64,000 nucleotides of DNA from Paenibacillus xylanilyticus. GTDB taxonomy: Bacteria; Bacillota; Bacilli; Paenibacillales; Paenibacillaceae. Numbering within the stretch: the stretch's first letter is position 1; every line of letters begins with the position of its first letter. The DNA is taken from positions 452,501 through 516,500 of the forward strand of contig NZ_CP044310.1 of the NCBI RefSeq assembly GCF_009664365.1. Reading direction: 5' to 3'. The translations under genes were made by a program, and so were the position numbers. The notes beneath the pieces were generated by a model, which did not search any database, was not told where the DNA came from, and was given only the letters and a program-made list of their open reading frames with translations. This document shows positions 7,880 to 17,014 of this stretch, piece by piece.

Positions 7880-9175
7880 ATGTTGGACATGAAGTGGATT
7901 CGGGCCCATGCAGATGAAGTGCAGGCGGCAGCAGACGGGAAGAAAATTAATATTAGCATTCGTGCATTGCTGGAGCGGGATGAGGAGCGCAGAGCGCTTT
8001 TGCAGGAAACAGAAGAAGGACGCAGAATGCGGAACACCTTATCAGCGGATATCGGAAAATTGATGCAATCCGGGGACCGTGAACAGGCCGAAGGATTGAG
8101 AATTCAGGTGAAACAGCTGAACGAGAAGCTGGAAGAGGTCGAAGCGAAGCTTGCGGGCGTGCAGGAGGAAGTGACCCGGCTGCAATGGCTGGTGCCTAAT
8201 GTCGTATCACCGGATACGCCGGTTGGAGCATCGGACGAGGATAATGTGGAGCTGCGACGTGTGGGGGAAACACCGACATTCGCTTACACAGCCAAGGACC
8301 ATGTGGAGCTCGGGGAGCTTCATGATCTGATTGATATCCCGCGGGGGGTGAAGATCGGAGGGACACGAAGCTATGTGTTAAAAGGAGCAGGGCTGCTTCT
8401 GCACCGGGCGGTACAGCAGCTCGCACTTGATCTGCTGCTGCGCCAAGGGTTCACCCCTATGGAAGTGCCTCTAATGGTCAGAGAGGATGCACTTGTGAAC
8501 ACGGGGTTTTTCCCGACAGGACGCGATCAGGTCTATGAATTGGAAGGTGAGGACAAGTGGCTGGTTGGCACCTCCGAGGTACCGCTTGTCTCGTATTATG
8601 CCGATGAGATTGTAGATGTACAGCAGCCGATTAAACTGGCTGCCGCATCCACCTGTTTCCGCAGTGAGGTGGGGTCAGGCGGACGGGATGTACGAGGTTT
8701 GTACCGGGTGCATCAGTTTGCGAAAGTCGAACAGGTCATTCTCTGTGCACCGGATGCAGAGGAATCGGAGCGCATGCTGCAGGAAATTACCGGACATGCA
8801 GAGGAATTGCTGCAGCTGCTTGAACTGCCTTATCGGGTCGTGGCGGTATGTACAGGCGACATGTCGCAGAAAACGTATAAACAATACGATATTGAGACAT
8901 GGATGCCGAGCCGGGGCGCTTATGGGGAAACCCATTCGTCGTCAAACCTGCATGACTTTCAAGCACGTCGTTCGAATATTCGCTGCCGCAATGCCGAAGG
9001 TCAGCTAGCGTACTGTCATACGCTCAACAATACGGCCGTGGCATCGCCGCGGATCCTTATTCCATTATTGGAGAACCACCAACAGGAGGATGGAAGCATT
9101 CGCATTCCGGCAGCTCTCCAGCCTTATATGGGTGGAGCTGAATATTTGGCATTGCCTCTTCAAAGTGAAGAGTAA
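7880..9175 (+). CDS. serS: seryl-tRNA synthetase with variant motif 3
   Basis: The class II aminoacyl-tRNA synthetase has 431 residues. It starts with a tRNA-binding coiled coil (about residues 25-110), followed by the catalytic core with motif 2 FRSEVGS and motif 3 ending FQARRSNIR. ATG 7880 is preferred over GTG 7874 because AAAGGAG is properly spaced for it. The region usually reading EISSCSN reads ETHSSSN here. The T-box with a serine specifier supports charging of tRNA-Ser. It may be a second SerRS rather than the housekeeping copy, which is often elsewhere in relatives. Confidence 0.95.
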   Translation: MLDMKWIRAHADEVQAAADGKKINISIRALLERDEERRALLQETEEGRRMRNTLSADIGKLMQSGDREQAEGLRIQVKQLNEKLEEVEAKLAGVQEEVTRLQWLVPNVVSPDTPVGASDEDNVELRRVGETPTFAYTAKDHVELGELHDLIDIPRGVKIGGTRSYVLKGAGLLLHRAVQQLALDLLLRQGFTPMEVPLMVREDALVNTGFFPTGRDQVYELEGEDKWLVGTSEVPLVSYYADEIVDVQQPIKLAAASTCFRSEVGSGGRDVRGLYRVHQFAKVEQVILCAPDAEESERMLQEITGHAEELLQLLELPYRVVAVCTGDMSQKTYKQYDIETWMPSRGAYGETHSSSNLHDFQARRSNIRCRNAEGQLAYCHTLNNTAVASPRILIPLLENHQQEDGSIRIPAALQPYMGGAEYLALPLQSEE

Positions 9176-9198
9176 CCGTAGAGTATAAGTTGGTAGCA

Positions 9199-9246
9199 AG
9201 ACAGAAACGGAGCCCCTTTCCAAAAAGGTTCTGTTTCTGTCTTTTC
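9199..9246 (+). terminator. terminator of serS
   Basis: AGACAGAAAC and GTTTCTGTCT flank an inner CCTTT/AAAGG hairpin, followed by a short T run. Confidence 0.8.
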
Positions 9247-9410
9247 TATGTAAATGTCGTATGGCTTTGATTGGTTGAGGTTCATTGGAAAATTGTCGAA
9301 TCTCACTTCTTTTGACCATCCTGGCACTATAAAATTCATTATTATGCATTCAATCTCCGATATAATATAATAGAAGTAAAATATTGGATTATAGGAGATG
9401 GAAGATTGCA

Positions 9411-10517
9411 ATGAAAAGAGTTAAACGAACACTTCGAGGAATGCTTGCACTGATCATGGTATGTGCCATCTTGGCTCCATCACACATTTTGGCGGCCACC
9501 GGTGACGTGACCTCCATTGAAATTACCAACAGCAGCCCGCAGAAGTTAAGTGTGTCCCAGACGGTTGCGTTGAAGGTGATGGCTGAAGTTGAAGGATTTG
9601 ATAACAAGCAGGATGTGACCGCAGGGGTTACATGGTCTACGAGTAATGCAGCAGTTGCAACTATTGTGAAAGGTAAAGTAAAGGCCGTAGCAGCGGGTGA
9701 GGCAACGATTCATGCTGAAGTCGATGGGGCCAAGGCGCAGCTTCTTGTTCAGGTTTCCGAGAAAATCAAAAGCATCAAGGCTTCGCCCAAATCCTATAGC
9801 TTCGTCAAAGGCAGTGAAAGTGCACTGCCCAAAGTCAGCATTGTACGTGCGAGCGGCAAGGAAGAAGATGTAACATCAGAGATCGTGTGGAGCGTTTCGA
9901 ATGCAGCAGCTGTCGTGGAAAACGGCAAGATTAAAGGTAATACGCCTGGCCGGGTGCTGTTGCAAGGCAAATACGGCTCGGAAACAGTTAAAGTGCCTGT
10001 CGCCATTACTGACATTATTACCAAAGTGGAAGTTACTCCTACTGCAATGCAGTTGAACATCAAGAAATCCAAGGCACTGAAGGTCATTGGTACATATGCC
10101 AACGGAAAAACAATTAATCTGTCGAAACAGGTGACCTGGACTTCCTCGAACAATGCAGTGGCAACCGTTAAAAACGGGACGGTCAAAACGCTGACCGAAG
10201 GAAAGGCAACCTTGACAGGAACCTACCAAGATCAGACAATAAAGACAGAAGTTACAGTTGTACCATTGCTCAAAAAGTTGATTACAGGTCAGAAGAAGCT
10301 GGTGTTATCCCCGCAGGGAAGCACCACGCTAACCGTTATGGCGCAGTATGATACAGGCAAAACAACGGTGGTTACCAACAATGCAGTCTGGAGCAGTACG
10401 AAACCGGGCGTAGCTACGGTAACCAATGGCAAAGTAGTGGCTGTGGGTAAAGGCAAAACGAGTATAACCGTCAAGTGGAACAACAAGAAAGTGACGATAC
10501 CGGTAACGGTAAAATAA
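9411..10517 (+). CDS. secreted protein with four bacterial Ig-like (BIG2) repeats
   Basis: This 368-residue protein has a signal peptide (basic start, hydrophobic core, cleavage near ILAA-TG, residue 29). It is built of about four BIG2 domains of roughly 80-85 residues. Each carries the W-S-S/T-S-N-x-A-V-A-T-V-x-x-G-x-V/I-x-G/A motif (WSTSNAAVAT, WSVSNAAAVV, WTSSNNAVAT, WSSTKPGVAT). No catalytic domain, sortase motif or SLH domain is present, so it is probably released or wall-associated. TTG 9384 is also open, but ATG 9411 begins the signal peptide. It forms a single-gene unit ending in a terminator. Confidence 0.88.
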   Translation: MKRVKRTLRGMLALIMVCAILAPSHILAATGDVTSIEITNSSPQKLSVSQTVALKVMAEVEGFDNKQDVTAGVTWSTSNAAVATIVKGKVKAVAAGEATIHAEVDGAKAQLLVQVSEKIKSIKASPKSYSFVKGSESALPKVSIVRASGKEEDVTSEIVWSVSNAAAVVENGKIKGNTPGRVLLQGKYGSETVKVPVAITDIITKVEVTPTAMQLNIKKSKALKVIGTYANGKTINLSKQVTWTSSNNAVATVKNGTVKTLTEGKATLTGTYQDQTIKTEVTVVPLLKKLITGQKKLVLSPQGSTTLTVMAQYDTGKTTVVTNNAVWSSTKPGVATVTNGKVVAVGKGKTSITVKWNNKKVTIPVTVK

Positions 10518-10575
10518 AGCTAATTTCATACCAGCGAGTGACCATAGCTTTTGACATCATAGAGACAGACAGCAG

Positions 10576-10602
10576 AGGGACGTAGAATATACGTCCCTTT
10601 TT
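10576..10602 (+). terminator. terminator after the Ig-like protein
   Basis: AGGGACGTA and TACGTCCCT form a perfect stem around a 5-base loop, followed by five T. Confidence 0.85.
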
Positions 10603-10683
10603 AGATACAAAAATGCGAATGCACCGCAATAAGTGGCTAAGCTGCGCGTGCCCAGAAACAAAAACGGAGAGGACGTGATCCGC

Positions 10684-10865
10684 ATGAAGGCTACAATTAT
10701 AAGTTCAAGCGGGGATCTGAAGGATTGGGCGTACCTTAGGTATCTTTTTTTTCGATCATCTCGGTACTGTCGTTTCAGAAGTGCATTAAGGTTGAGGAAA
10801 TGAAACAAAAGGCAAGTGAGATGTATAAAACAGGTTACCATCTGAGAACCAACTACAGATCATAG
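10684..10865 (+). pseudogene. possible frameshifted small gene in the 10603-10928 gap
   Basis: An ATG at 10684 opens a 39-codon frame ending at 10803 (start MKATIISSSGDLKDWAYL). After a run of eight T (about 10744-10751), a neighbouring frame continues to a TAG at 10863-10865 with a protein-like hydrophilic tail (KVEEMKQKASEMYKTGYH). Joining the two needs one frameshift at the T run. This could be a remnant, a slippage-expressed small gene or chance. No other feature was seen in this gap. Confidence 0.2.
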
Positions 10866-10928
10866 AATTGCTGTACAGATAGAGAACTGCGGTTTAGTTC
10901 CGATGGATCGTAAGCATTGGAGAAGGTG

Positions 10929-11333
10929 ATGTTGATCAGAGGAAGACATATGTACTTTATTGCGGTAGTCATTACCATGGCAGCTGGGCTGGCATCCCGT
11001 CGCTATGGGGATATAATGCCTGTTTTCTTACATGAACATGCGGGAGATGCCTTGTGGGCAGGCATGATCTATTTCGGATTTCGGATGGTTTGGATCAGGC
11101 GAAGTAAGGCTTGGGCTTTCCTATTGAGCTTTGTGTTTAGCTGGGGAATAGAATTCTCGCAAATGATTCAGATGCCATGGCTCAATGAGGTACGTTCAAC
11201 CACGTTGGGTGCCTTAATTTTGGGACACGGTTTTCTTGTCATAGATCTCGTCAGATATACAGCAGGGATTCTGTGCACGTTCGTGATAGACCATTATTTC
11301 CTGAGCAATAGGAGGAGTTCGTATGAACATTGA
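10929..11333 (+). CDS. DUF2809-family membrane protein
   Basis: This 134-residue protein has about four hydrophobic helices and the family features GLASRRYGDIMP, AGDALWAGMIYFGF and FSWGIEFSQ, as in DUF2809 proteins, which are VanZ-like in appearance. ATG 10929 has GGAG 6 bases upstream; TTG 10917 is the only longer choice. The 3' end overlaps the next gene by 11 bases, so the two are likely co-translated. Function is unknown. Confidence 0.8.
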   Translation: MLIRGRHMYFIAVVITMAAGLASRRYGDIMPVFLHEHAGDALWAGMIYFGFRMVWIRRSKAWAFLLSFVFSWGIEFSQMIQMPWLNEVRSTTLGALILGHGFLVIDLVRYTAGILCTFVIDHYFLSNRRSSYEH

Positions 11334-11880
11334 AAAGTTATTTGCGGAGTCACCAGAATTTGAAACAGAGCGGCTGCTGCTTAGACGTCTTACATTGGAC
11401 GATACGGAGGATTACTATGCATTTGCCTCCGACCCCAGAGTGAGCGAGCAGAGTCTGTGGAACCGCCATGAGAAGGTGGATGACTCCGTTCAATACATCC
11501 AACGAGCCTTGGACAATTATGAGAACAAATCGGTGTATCTATGGGGATTTGTTCGCAAAGACACGGGGCGCCTGATTGGCCGCGGGGGAATTTTTCATTT
11601 CAATGAGCTTATGCAGAGTGCTTCTTTGGGATATGCCATTGCAAGCAAGGAGTGGAATAAAGGGATTGCTGCTGAAGCGATGCAGCCCATCGTTCATTAC
11701 TGCTTTCAGGAACTGGACTGCAATCGGCTGGAGGGCAGATGCAATGCTGGCAATATCGGTTCGGCGCGGGTCATGGAGAAACTGGGCATGTCGTATGAAG
11801 GCCTGCTTCGCAAGCAATTGAAGATCAAAGGCGTGTTCACGGATCAAAAATTGTACTCCCGTATCCGGGATGATCTATAA
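11323..11880 (+). CDS. GNAT acetyltransferase, RimJ/RimL type
   Basis: The 185-residue protein has the Acetyltransf_3 fold. It opens with ETERLLLRRLTLDDTEDYYAF and contains LGYAIASKEWNKGIAAEA, which includes the acetyl-CoA pyrophosphate loop, and NIGSARVMEKLGM near the C terminus. Relatives acetylate ribosomal protein N termini or small molecules; the substrate is not predictable. Its start lies inside the DUF2809 gene with AGGAGG upstream, and the DUF952 gene follows 53 bases later, suggesting an operon of small genes through 14367 or beyond. Confidence 0.88.
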   Translation: MNIEKLFAESPEFETERLLLRRLTLDDTEDYYAFASDPRVSEQSLWNRHEKVDDSVQYIQRALDNYENKSVYLWGFVRKDTGRLIGRGGIFHFNELMQSASLGYAIASKEWNKGIAAEAMQPIVHYCFQELDCNRLEGRCNAGNIGSARVMEKLGMSYEGLLRKQLKIKGVFTDQKLYSRIRDDL

Positions 11881-11933
11881 TACTTGCAATGATACACAGG
11901 ATACATAGAAGAGATTGATAAGGAGGCGGCGCA

Positions 11934-12263
11934 ATGATTTACAGCATTATTTCTCAATCGGTATGGGAACAGGTATCCAAGGAGAGCGTGTATGCACCGG
12001 ATAGTCTGGAAACGGATGGATTCATTCATTGCTCTACCAAAGAGCAGATTCCATGGGTAGCTGCGCAATATTACGCAGGGCGTACGGATCTGCTGCTGCT
12101 GGGTATTGATGAAAAAACATTGAAGCCAGAACTCGTATATGAAGACCTGTATGAGTTAAATGAACTTTTTCCTCATATTTATGGAGAGCTTAATCTCGAT
12201 GCGGTGAAAAAAGTGATTCCTTTTCCGCCGAACGAAGAAGGCGTACTGGTATTTCCCGAATAA
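11934..12263 (+). CDS. DUF952-family protein
   Basis: This 109-residue protein shows the DUF952 signature: an N-terminal IYSIISQSVWEQ segment, DGFIHCST near residue 28-35 and a C-terminal PHIYGELNLDAV segment. The fold is related to ADP-ribosyl-binding/2'-phosphotransferase-like proteins, but activity is not established. AAGGAGGCGG precedes the ATG. It lies in the run of small plus-strand genes. Confidence 0.85.
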   Translation: MIYSIISQSVWEQVSKESVYAPDSLETDGFIHCSTKEQIPWVAAQYYAGRTDLLLLGIDEKTLKPELVYEDLYELNELFPHIYGELNLDAVKKVIPFPPNEEGVLVFPE

Positions 12264-12307
12264 AGCAAGCCTTGCACTCACTATGGATATAGAAAGGTGT
12301 TGGCCAA

Positions 12308-12886
12308 TTGGATATGAATATGAATCAGGTATTTCTGGAGACAGCCGAGAAGCAATTTCTGTACTATAAGCAGCTTGGAGAGAAGGCCATGGAGCAGCTG
12401 GAGACCGAGCAATTATTTCAGGCATGGCATGAGGATACCAACAGCATTGCCGTTATTGTGAAGCATCTGTGGGGCAATATGTTATCCCGCTGGACGGATG
12501 TGCTCACAAGCGATGGTGAAAAGCCTTGGCGGGCGCGAGACGCGGAATTCGTCAATGACATCTCCACACGAGAAGAACTGATGGGCAAGTGGGAGGAAGG
12601 CTGGAACTGCCTGCTGAGTGCCATTCGTTCTTTTGCACCGGAACAACTCTCACAGATCATATACATTCGCAATGAAGGTCATACCGTCATGGAGGCTATT
12701 ACACGGCAATTGGCGCATTATCCGTATCATGTGGGACAAATTATTTATGCAGCCAAAATGCTGAAAGAAACACCATGGGCCAGCCTTTCTATACCAAGAA
12801 ATGGATCAGCAGTATACAACGGCAACAAGTTTGCCAAACCAAAAGAACGCAAACATTTTACCGCGGATGAGTTAGACACGGATTGA
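12308..12886 (+). CDS. DinB-like DUF1572 protein
   Basis: This 192-residue four-helix-bundle protein has the three His expected for a metal site: one in AVIVKHLWGNM, and two in QLAHYPYHVGQI. This is the DUF1572 branch of the DinB/YfiT superfamily. Some relatives are thiol-dependent transferases, but no substrate can be named. I chose TTG 12308 with AAAGGTG 8 bases upstream; ATGs at 12314 and 12320 are alternatives. Confidence 0.85.
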   Translation: MDMNMNQVFLETAEKQFLYYKQLGEKAMEQLETEQLFQAWHEDTNSIAVIVKHLWGNMLSRWTDVLTSDGEKPWRARDAEFVNDISTREELMGKWEEGWNCLLSAIRSFAPEQLSQIIYIRNEGHTVMEAITRQLAHYPYHVGQIIYAAKMLKETPWASLSIPRNGSAVYNGNKFAKPKERKHFTADELDTD

Positions 12887-12936
12887 ATGATCGGCAACAT
12901 GAATAACGCCTACTATAGAACAAAGTGAGGGACACT

Positions 12937-13530
12937 ATGACACAGTTTGCATTAATACGTCACGGAAGCACGGCATGGAATAAAGAGAAACGGTCTCAGG
13001 GACAGACGAACAATCCACTGGATCAGGAAGGGAGAGAACAGGCGGTTTTGCTTGCGGAAAGGCTGAGTTCGGAATCGTGGGATGCCATCTATGCCAGTGA
13101 TCTGGGGCGTGCACATGAGACGGCGAAGATTATCAGTGAACGGCTGGGTATAAGTGAGATTCATCTGGACCCAAGGCTGCGTGAGATGGGCGGGGGTCAG
13201 GTGGAAGGAACAACGGAGGCAGAACGTATAGCCAAATGGGGCCCAGAATGGAGCACTCTGGAGCTGGGACGGGAAGCTGCAGAAGCTGGGACGATGCGTG
13301 GCAGTGCTGCGATCGAGGATATATGCAAAGAGCATCCTGATGGTAAAGTGATTGTGGTCAGTCATGGGGCCATTCTGCGTAATACCCTCCGAGGATTGGT
13401 ACCTGCGCTGGATGTTGGCACGAAGTTATCCAATACCTCGATTACCCGAATAGAAAAGAAAGCTGGATCCTGGGCCTGCGAATTATACAATTGCAGTATC
13501 CATCTGAATTCTGCAGAGGATTCCTTATAG
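12937..13530 (+). CDS. histidine phosphatase family protein
   Basis: This 197-residue protein has the phosphoglycerate-mutase-like core. RHGSTAWN near residue 8 carries the catalytic His, LREMGGGQVEG carries the acid Glu, and VVSHGAILR the second His. This type includes broad phosphatases and alpha-ribazole phosphatase-like proteins; the substrate is unknown. ATG 12937 follows GAGGG. The stop is immediately followed by the ATG of the DUF2785 gene at 13531, indicating tight coupling. Confidence 0.88.
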   Translation: MTQFALIRHGSTAWNKEKRSQGQTNNPLDQEGREQAVLLAERLSSESWDAIYASDLGRAHETAKIISERLGISEIHLDPRLREMGGGQVEGTTEAERIAKWGPEWSTLELGREAAEAGTMRGSAAIEDICKEHPDGKVIVVSHGAILRNTLRGLVPALDVGTKLSNTSITRIEKKAGSWACELYNCSIHLNSAEDSL

Positions 13531-14367
13531 ATGAATGCAACTGAACTTAAAGGGCAATTACAGCTTATACAATCGAAGAATTTTGCGGCCGATGAGGTAG
13601 AGCGACCTTACGAACTGGCGCTGCATATGTTACAGCACATTGGAAGTACGGATCCGGTCCTTCGAGATGAGCTTATATATGTTACGTTTGCAACCTGGAT
13701 CGGACAGGGGATATTTTCAGCAGAACAACTCCGTGTTTTGCTCTATAAAGCAATGGATGATCAGCATCTTTTCTATGGGATCGGAGAGAAAGGAAGGGAC
13801 AGCGTATTTACACGGGCCTTTTCCGTCCTGCTGCTGCCTCCCATCCTAAACATGGATCGTCAGCGGAACTTTCTGATCAAGGCAGATATCGAGGCTATTC
13901 ATCACCGATTGACCACATACCTGAAGGAAGAGAAGGATGTTCGCGGATACGTCGATGAAAAAGGTTGGGCTCATGCTCCTGCACATGCCTCCGATGCGGC
14001 TGAAGACCTTGCTCAATCCCCATATATGGATGAAACGGCGTTGAAAGAACTGTTGGACTCACTCGCTGTGAAGATAACGGAATCTACCGCAGTATACATC
14101 CATGATGAGGACCAGCGTATTGCTCATGCGGTAGTGACTATAGTTAGGCGCAAGTTGCTCAATAGATCGGATCTTGCAGCATGGATTGCTGCACTTCAAC
14201 AGGCATGCATAGATCAGACCGGTGAAAGAAGCTATGTGGAGATATGCCGGATTAGCATGAACGTACGTGTCTTTTTGCAGACTCTGTATCTGGTGATACG
14301 AAAAGAAGAACAAGATCCATTTTCAATAGTTAGGGAGCTTGTTCTAAACGCTTTGGAAAATGAGTGA
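13531..14367 (+). CDS. DUF2785-family protein
   Basis: This 278-residue protein is largely alpha-helical and contains the segment DVRGYVDEKGWAHAPAHASDA, characteristic of DUF2785. It has no signal peptide or membrane segment. It starts directly after the histidine phosphatase stop, and its end overlaps the longest open form of pxpB. Function is not established. Confidence 0.75.
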   Translation: MNATELKGQLQLIQSKNFAADEVERPYELALHMLQHIGSTDPVLRDELIYVTFATWIGQGIFSAEQLRVLLYKAMDDQHLFYGIGEKGRDSVFTRAFSVLLLPPILNMDRQRNFLIKADIEAIHHRLTTYLKEEKDVRGYVDEKGWAHAPAHASDAAEDLAQSPYMDETALKELLDSLAVKITESTAVYIHDEDQRIAHAVVTIVRRKLLNRSDLAAWIAALQQACIDQTGERSYVEICRISMNVRVFLQTLYLVIRKEEQDPFSIVRELVLNALENE

Positions 14368-14405
14368 ACATGATCAATCCTAACTTACCAATAGGGGGAG
14401 ATGGC

Positions 14406-15164
14406 GTGAGCAAAATCAAGTATGCATGGACAGAAGAGATGCTGTCTCCACTGGGTGAGGCTGGGGTAATGATTCGTTGCGGAGATGCAATATCGGATGA
14501 AGTTCACCGCAGAGTGATCTCGGTCTGTGCTTGGCTGGAGGGAAATTCCTTTCCGGGTTTGGTGGAGTTGGTTCCATCATTCGCGTCGGTTGCACTGTTT
14601 TATGATCCAATAGTTGTTGCAGAATCGGCTCGATCGGCTTTAGGAAAAGGAACACATAGAGTTTCTCCATATCAACAGGTGTGCAGGATGATATTGTCCC
14701 GGTTAGAGATGCTGGAGGATTCCGTACATAATCAATTCAGAACTATAGTAATCCCCGTATGCTACGGAGGTCCATTCGGGCCTGATCTGGAGTATGTTGC
14801 AAGTGAAAACGAACTGACCCCAGATGAGGTTGTTGCGATTCATACATCCGGGGAATACCTGGTCCACATGATTGGATTTGCCCCGGGGTTCCCCTACCTT
14901 GGCGGATTACCCAAGCGGATTGCGACACCCCGAAGAGCAACTCCGAGGCTGAGAGTGGAAGCTGGGACCGTCGGAATCGGCGGCGAGCAAACCGGAATAT
15001 ACCCGGTAGCCACGCCTGGTGGTTGGCACTGCATCGGACGAACACCTCTGAAGCTGTTTCGTCCTGAACATGATCTGCCGAGCCTGCTTCAGGCAGGGGA
15101 TCGGGTCCGGTTTGAAGCGATAACGGAACAGGATTACATGGAGTGGAAGGAGGGCGAAGGATGA
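14406..15164 (+). CDS. pxpB: 5-oxoprolinase subunit B (PxpB/KipI type)
   Basis: This 252-residue protein has the CT_C_D domain with the conserved HTSGEYLVHMIGFAPGFPYLGGL segment split over residues about 150-175 and a PRATPRLRVEAGTVGIGG-type region. PxpB, C and A form the ATP-dependent 5-oxoproline (pyroglutamate) hydrolase. In Bacillus, KipI also inhibits the sporulation kinase KinA. GTG 14406 has AGGGGGA at proper spacing; GTG 14364 is the longer option. Its stop overlaps the pxpC start (ATGA). Confidence 0.92.
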   Translation: MSKIKYAWTEEMLSPLGEAGVMIRCGDAISDEVHRRVISVCAWLEGNSFPGLVELVPSFASVALFYDPIVVAESARSALGKGTHRVSPYQQVCRMILSRLEMLEDSVHNQFRTIVIPVCYGGPFGPDLEYVASENELTPDEVVAIHTSGEYLVHMIGFAPGFPYLGGLPKRIATPRRATPRLRVEAGTVGIGGEQTGIYPVATPGGWHCIGRTPLKLFRPEHDLPSLLQAGDRVRFEAITEQDYMEWKEGEG

Positions 15165-16189
15165 AAATGGAGGTCATTCGCCCAGGCCTGTTGTCCACAG
15201 TTCAGGATGAGGGAAGGTACGGATATCGACGGCATGGGGTACATCCGGGTGGAGTCATGGATACATTTGCAGCAAGAACAGCCAATATGCTGGTGAATAA
15301 TCTCCGTAATGCAGCTGTGATGGAAATAACCATGACGGGCCCTGAGCTTCGATTTCATGAAAATAGCCTCATCGCTCTATGTGGGGCAGATCTGTCGGCG
15401 ACCGTGAATGATCAGCCTGTTCCCCTGTGGCGTCCGGTCGCGTTAATGGCGGGAAGTGTATTGAAATTTGGGCGATGTCGATCCGGATTGAGAGCATATC
15501 TGTCCATTGCTGGTGGGATAGAGGTAAATGAGGTCATGGGGAGCCGAAGCACGGACCTGAAAACAGGTATTGGTGGCTTGGGAGGCAGAGCTTTGCGGGC
15601 AGGAGATATATTATCTGCTGCGGCGGCTTCTTGGGAAGCACGAGCCATGCTCCAGCAATTGCTGGGACAAGCGAAGCTGGGGAAAACACAAATGAAGGGG
15701 CCGATATGGCACTTATCCAGCAGAGAATGGCCTTTATATCAGAAGGATCCAGTGATCCGTGTGATGTTGGGTGCGGATACCTCCAAGTTTACCAGGGAAA
15801 GCCTGGAAAGGCTGTATAAAGAACAATATGTGATTGCTCCTCAGTCGAATCGGATGGGATATCGATTGGAGGGTTCAAGGCTGGAGCTTGAACAACCCAT
15901 GAGTCGATTATCGGAAGCTGTAACCTATGGCACAGTACAGGTCCCTGCAGATGGTCAGCCCATCATCCTGATGGCAGATCATCAGACCATTGGAGGATAT
16001 CCTGTGATTGCACAGGTCGCCAGGGTGGATTTACCAGTATTGGCTCAGGCAAAGCCTGGGACTCGGGTGGCTTTTCAGCCAATTACACATGAAGAAGCGC
16101 AGCAGTTGTTCCTGGAGCAGGAACGGAGATTACAGCTGAGCGCTGCATTCATCCGCAGAAGATTGACCGAAACGGGGGATCGCCAATGA
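15161..16189 (+). CDS. pxpC: 5-oxoprolinase subunit C (PxpC/KipA type)
   Basis: This 342-residue protein has the CT_A_B domain, from [23 protein letters not shown] at the start through the [17 protein letters not shown] region to the [13 protein letters not shown] segment. It works with PxpB and PxpA in cytosolic pyroglutamate cleavage to glutamate. ATG 15161 overlaps the pxpB TGA, and the gene ends overlapping the pxpA start by 4 bases, so all three are translationally coupled. Confidence 0.93.
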   Translation: MKMEVIRPGLLSTVQDEGRYGYRRHGVHPGGVMDTFAARTANMLVNNLRNAAVMEITMTGPELRFHENSLIALCGADLSATVNDQPVPLWRPVALMAGSVLKFGRCRSGLRAYLSIAGGIEVNEVMGSRSTDLKTGIGGLGGRALRAGDILSAAAASWEARAMLQQLLGQAKLGKTQMKGPIWHLSSREWPLYQKDPVIRVMLGADTSKFTRESLERLYKEQYVIAPQSNRMGYRLEGSRLELEQPMSRLSEAVTYGTVQVPADGQPIILMADHQTIGGYPVIAQVARVDLPVLAQAKPGTRVAFQPITHEEAQQLFLEQERRLQLSAAFIRRRLTETGDRQ

Positions 16190-16950
16190 AGACGGTAGAT
16201 ATTAATTGTGATCTGGGCGAAAGTTACGGTATATACCGAATGCCGTGGGATGAGGCGGTTTTGCCGCTGATCACTTCGGCCAACATTGCTTGCGGATTTC
16301 ATGCAGGCGATCCGGCCACGATGCGATCCACGGTGGAAAAGGCGATGGAGCATCAGATTGCAATTGGAGCACATCCGGGATTGCCGGATATGCAGGGTTT
16401 TGGCAGGAGAAGCATGGATATAACCCCGCAGGAAGCCTATGACATGGTCGTATACCAGATCGGGGCACTGGATGCCTTCGTACGCGCATACGGTGGATGC
16501 ATGCATCATGTGAAGCCGCACGGCGCGTTATACAATATGGCCGCGGAGAATATGAGGCTTGCTGAAGCCATTGCTCAGGCGGTTTACAACGTAAGGCCAG
16601 AATTATACCTGTATGGTCTTGCAGGCAGCGCGCTCATTGAGGCGGCGGATGTCACCGGTCTGCGCAGCGTAAGTGAAGTGTTTGCAGATCGGACTTACGG
16701 TTCGGACGGTAAATTGACGCCCCGCAGTCATGCCGGAGCAGTCATTGGGCAGCCAGAACAAGCGCTGGCTCAAGTGCTGCGCATGGTGAATGAAGGTGTC
16801 GTTGTGTCCACGGAAGGCATAGCGGTTCCACTCAAAGCGGAAACCATATGCATACATGGTGATGGGGAGCATGCCCTATCTTTTGCAAGAGAAATCCGCA
16901 GATTACTTGAAGCTGAAGGGGTAACTCTATCGGCTGCAGGTCATGCTTGA
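16186..16950 (+). CDS. pxpA: 5-oxoprolinase subunit A (PxpA, LamB/YcsF family)
   Basis: This 254-residue LamB/YcsF protein begins [12 protein letters not shown] and carries [13 protein letters not shown] and the VKPHGALYN motif, all highly conserved. It provides the remaining subunit of the 5-oxoprolinase. The operon order B-C-A differs from the YcsF-first order of B. subtilis but is otherwise complete. It ends without a visible terminator. Confidence 0.95.
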   Translation: MKTVDINCDLGESYGIYRMPWDEAVLPLITSANIACGFHAGDPATMRSTVEKAMEHQIAIGAHPGLPDMQGFGRRSMDITPQEAYDMVVYQIGALDAFVRAYGGCMHHVKPHGALYNMAAENMRLAEAIAQAVYNVRPELYLYGLAGSALIEAADVTGLRSVSEVFADRTYGSDGKLTPRSHAGAVIGQPEQALAQVLRMVNEGVVVSTEGIAVPLKAETICIHGDGEHALSFAREIRRLLEAEGVTLSAAGHA

Positions 16951-17014
16951 GATTGGAACGGTACCGAAACCGACCGAGATCAATACATATGAATGAATTG
17001 GAGTCGATAAACAG

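Noticed and set aside
10557-10841. 94-codon minus-strand frame
   Set aside because: Crosses the terminator at 10576-10602 and has no ribosome site or family features.
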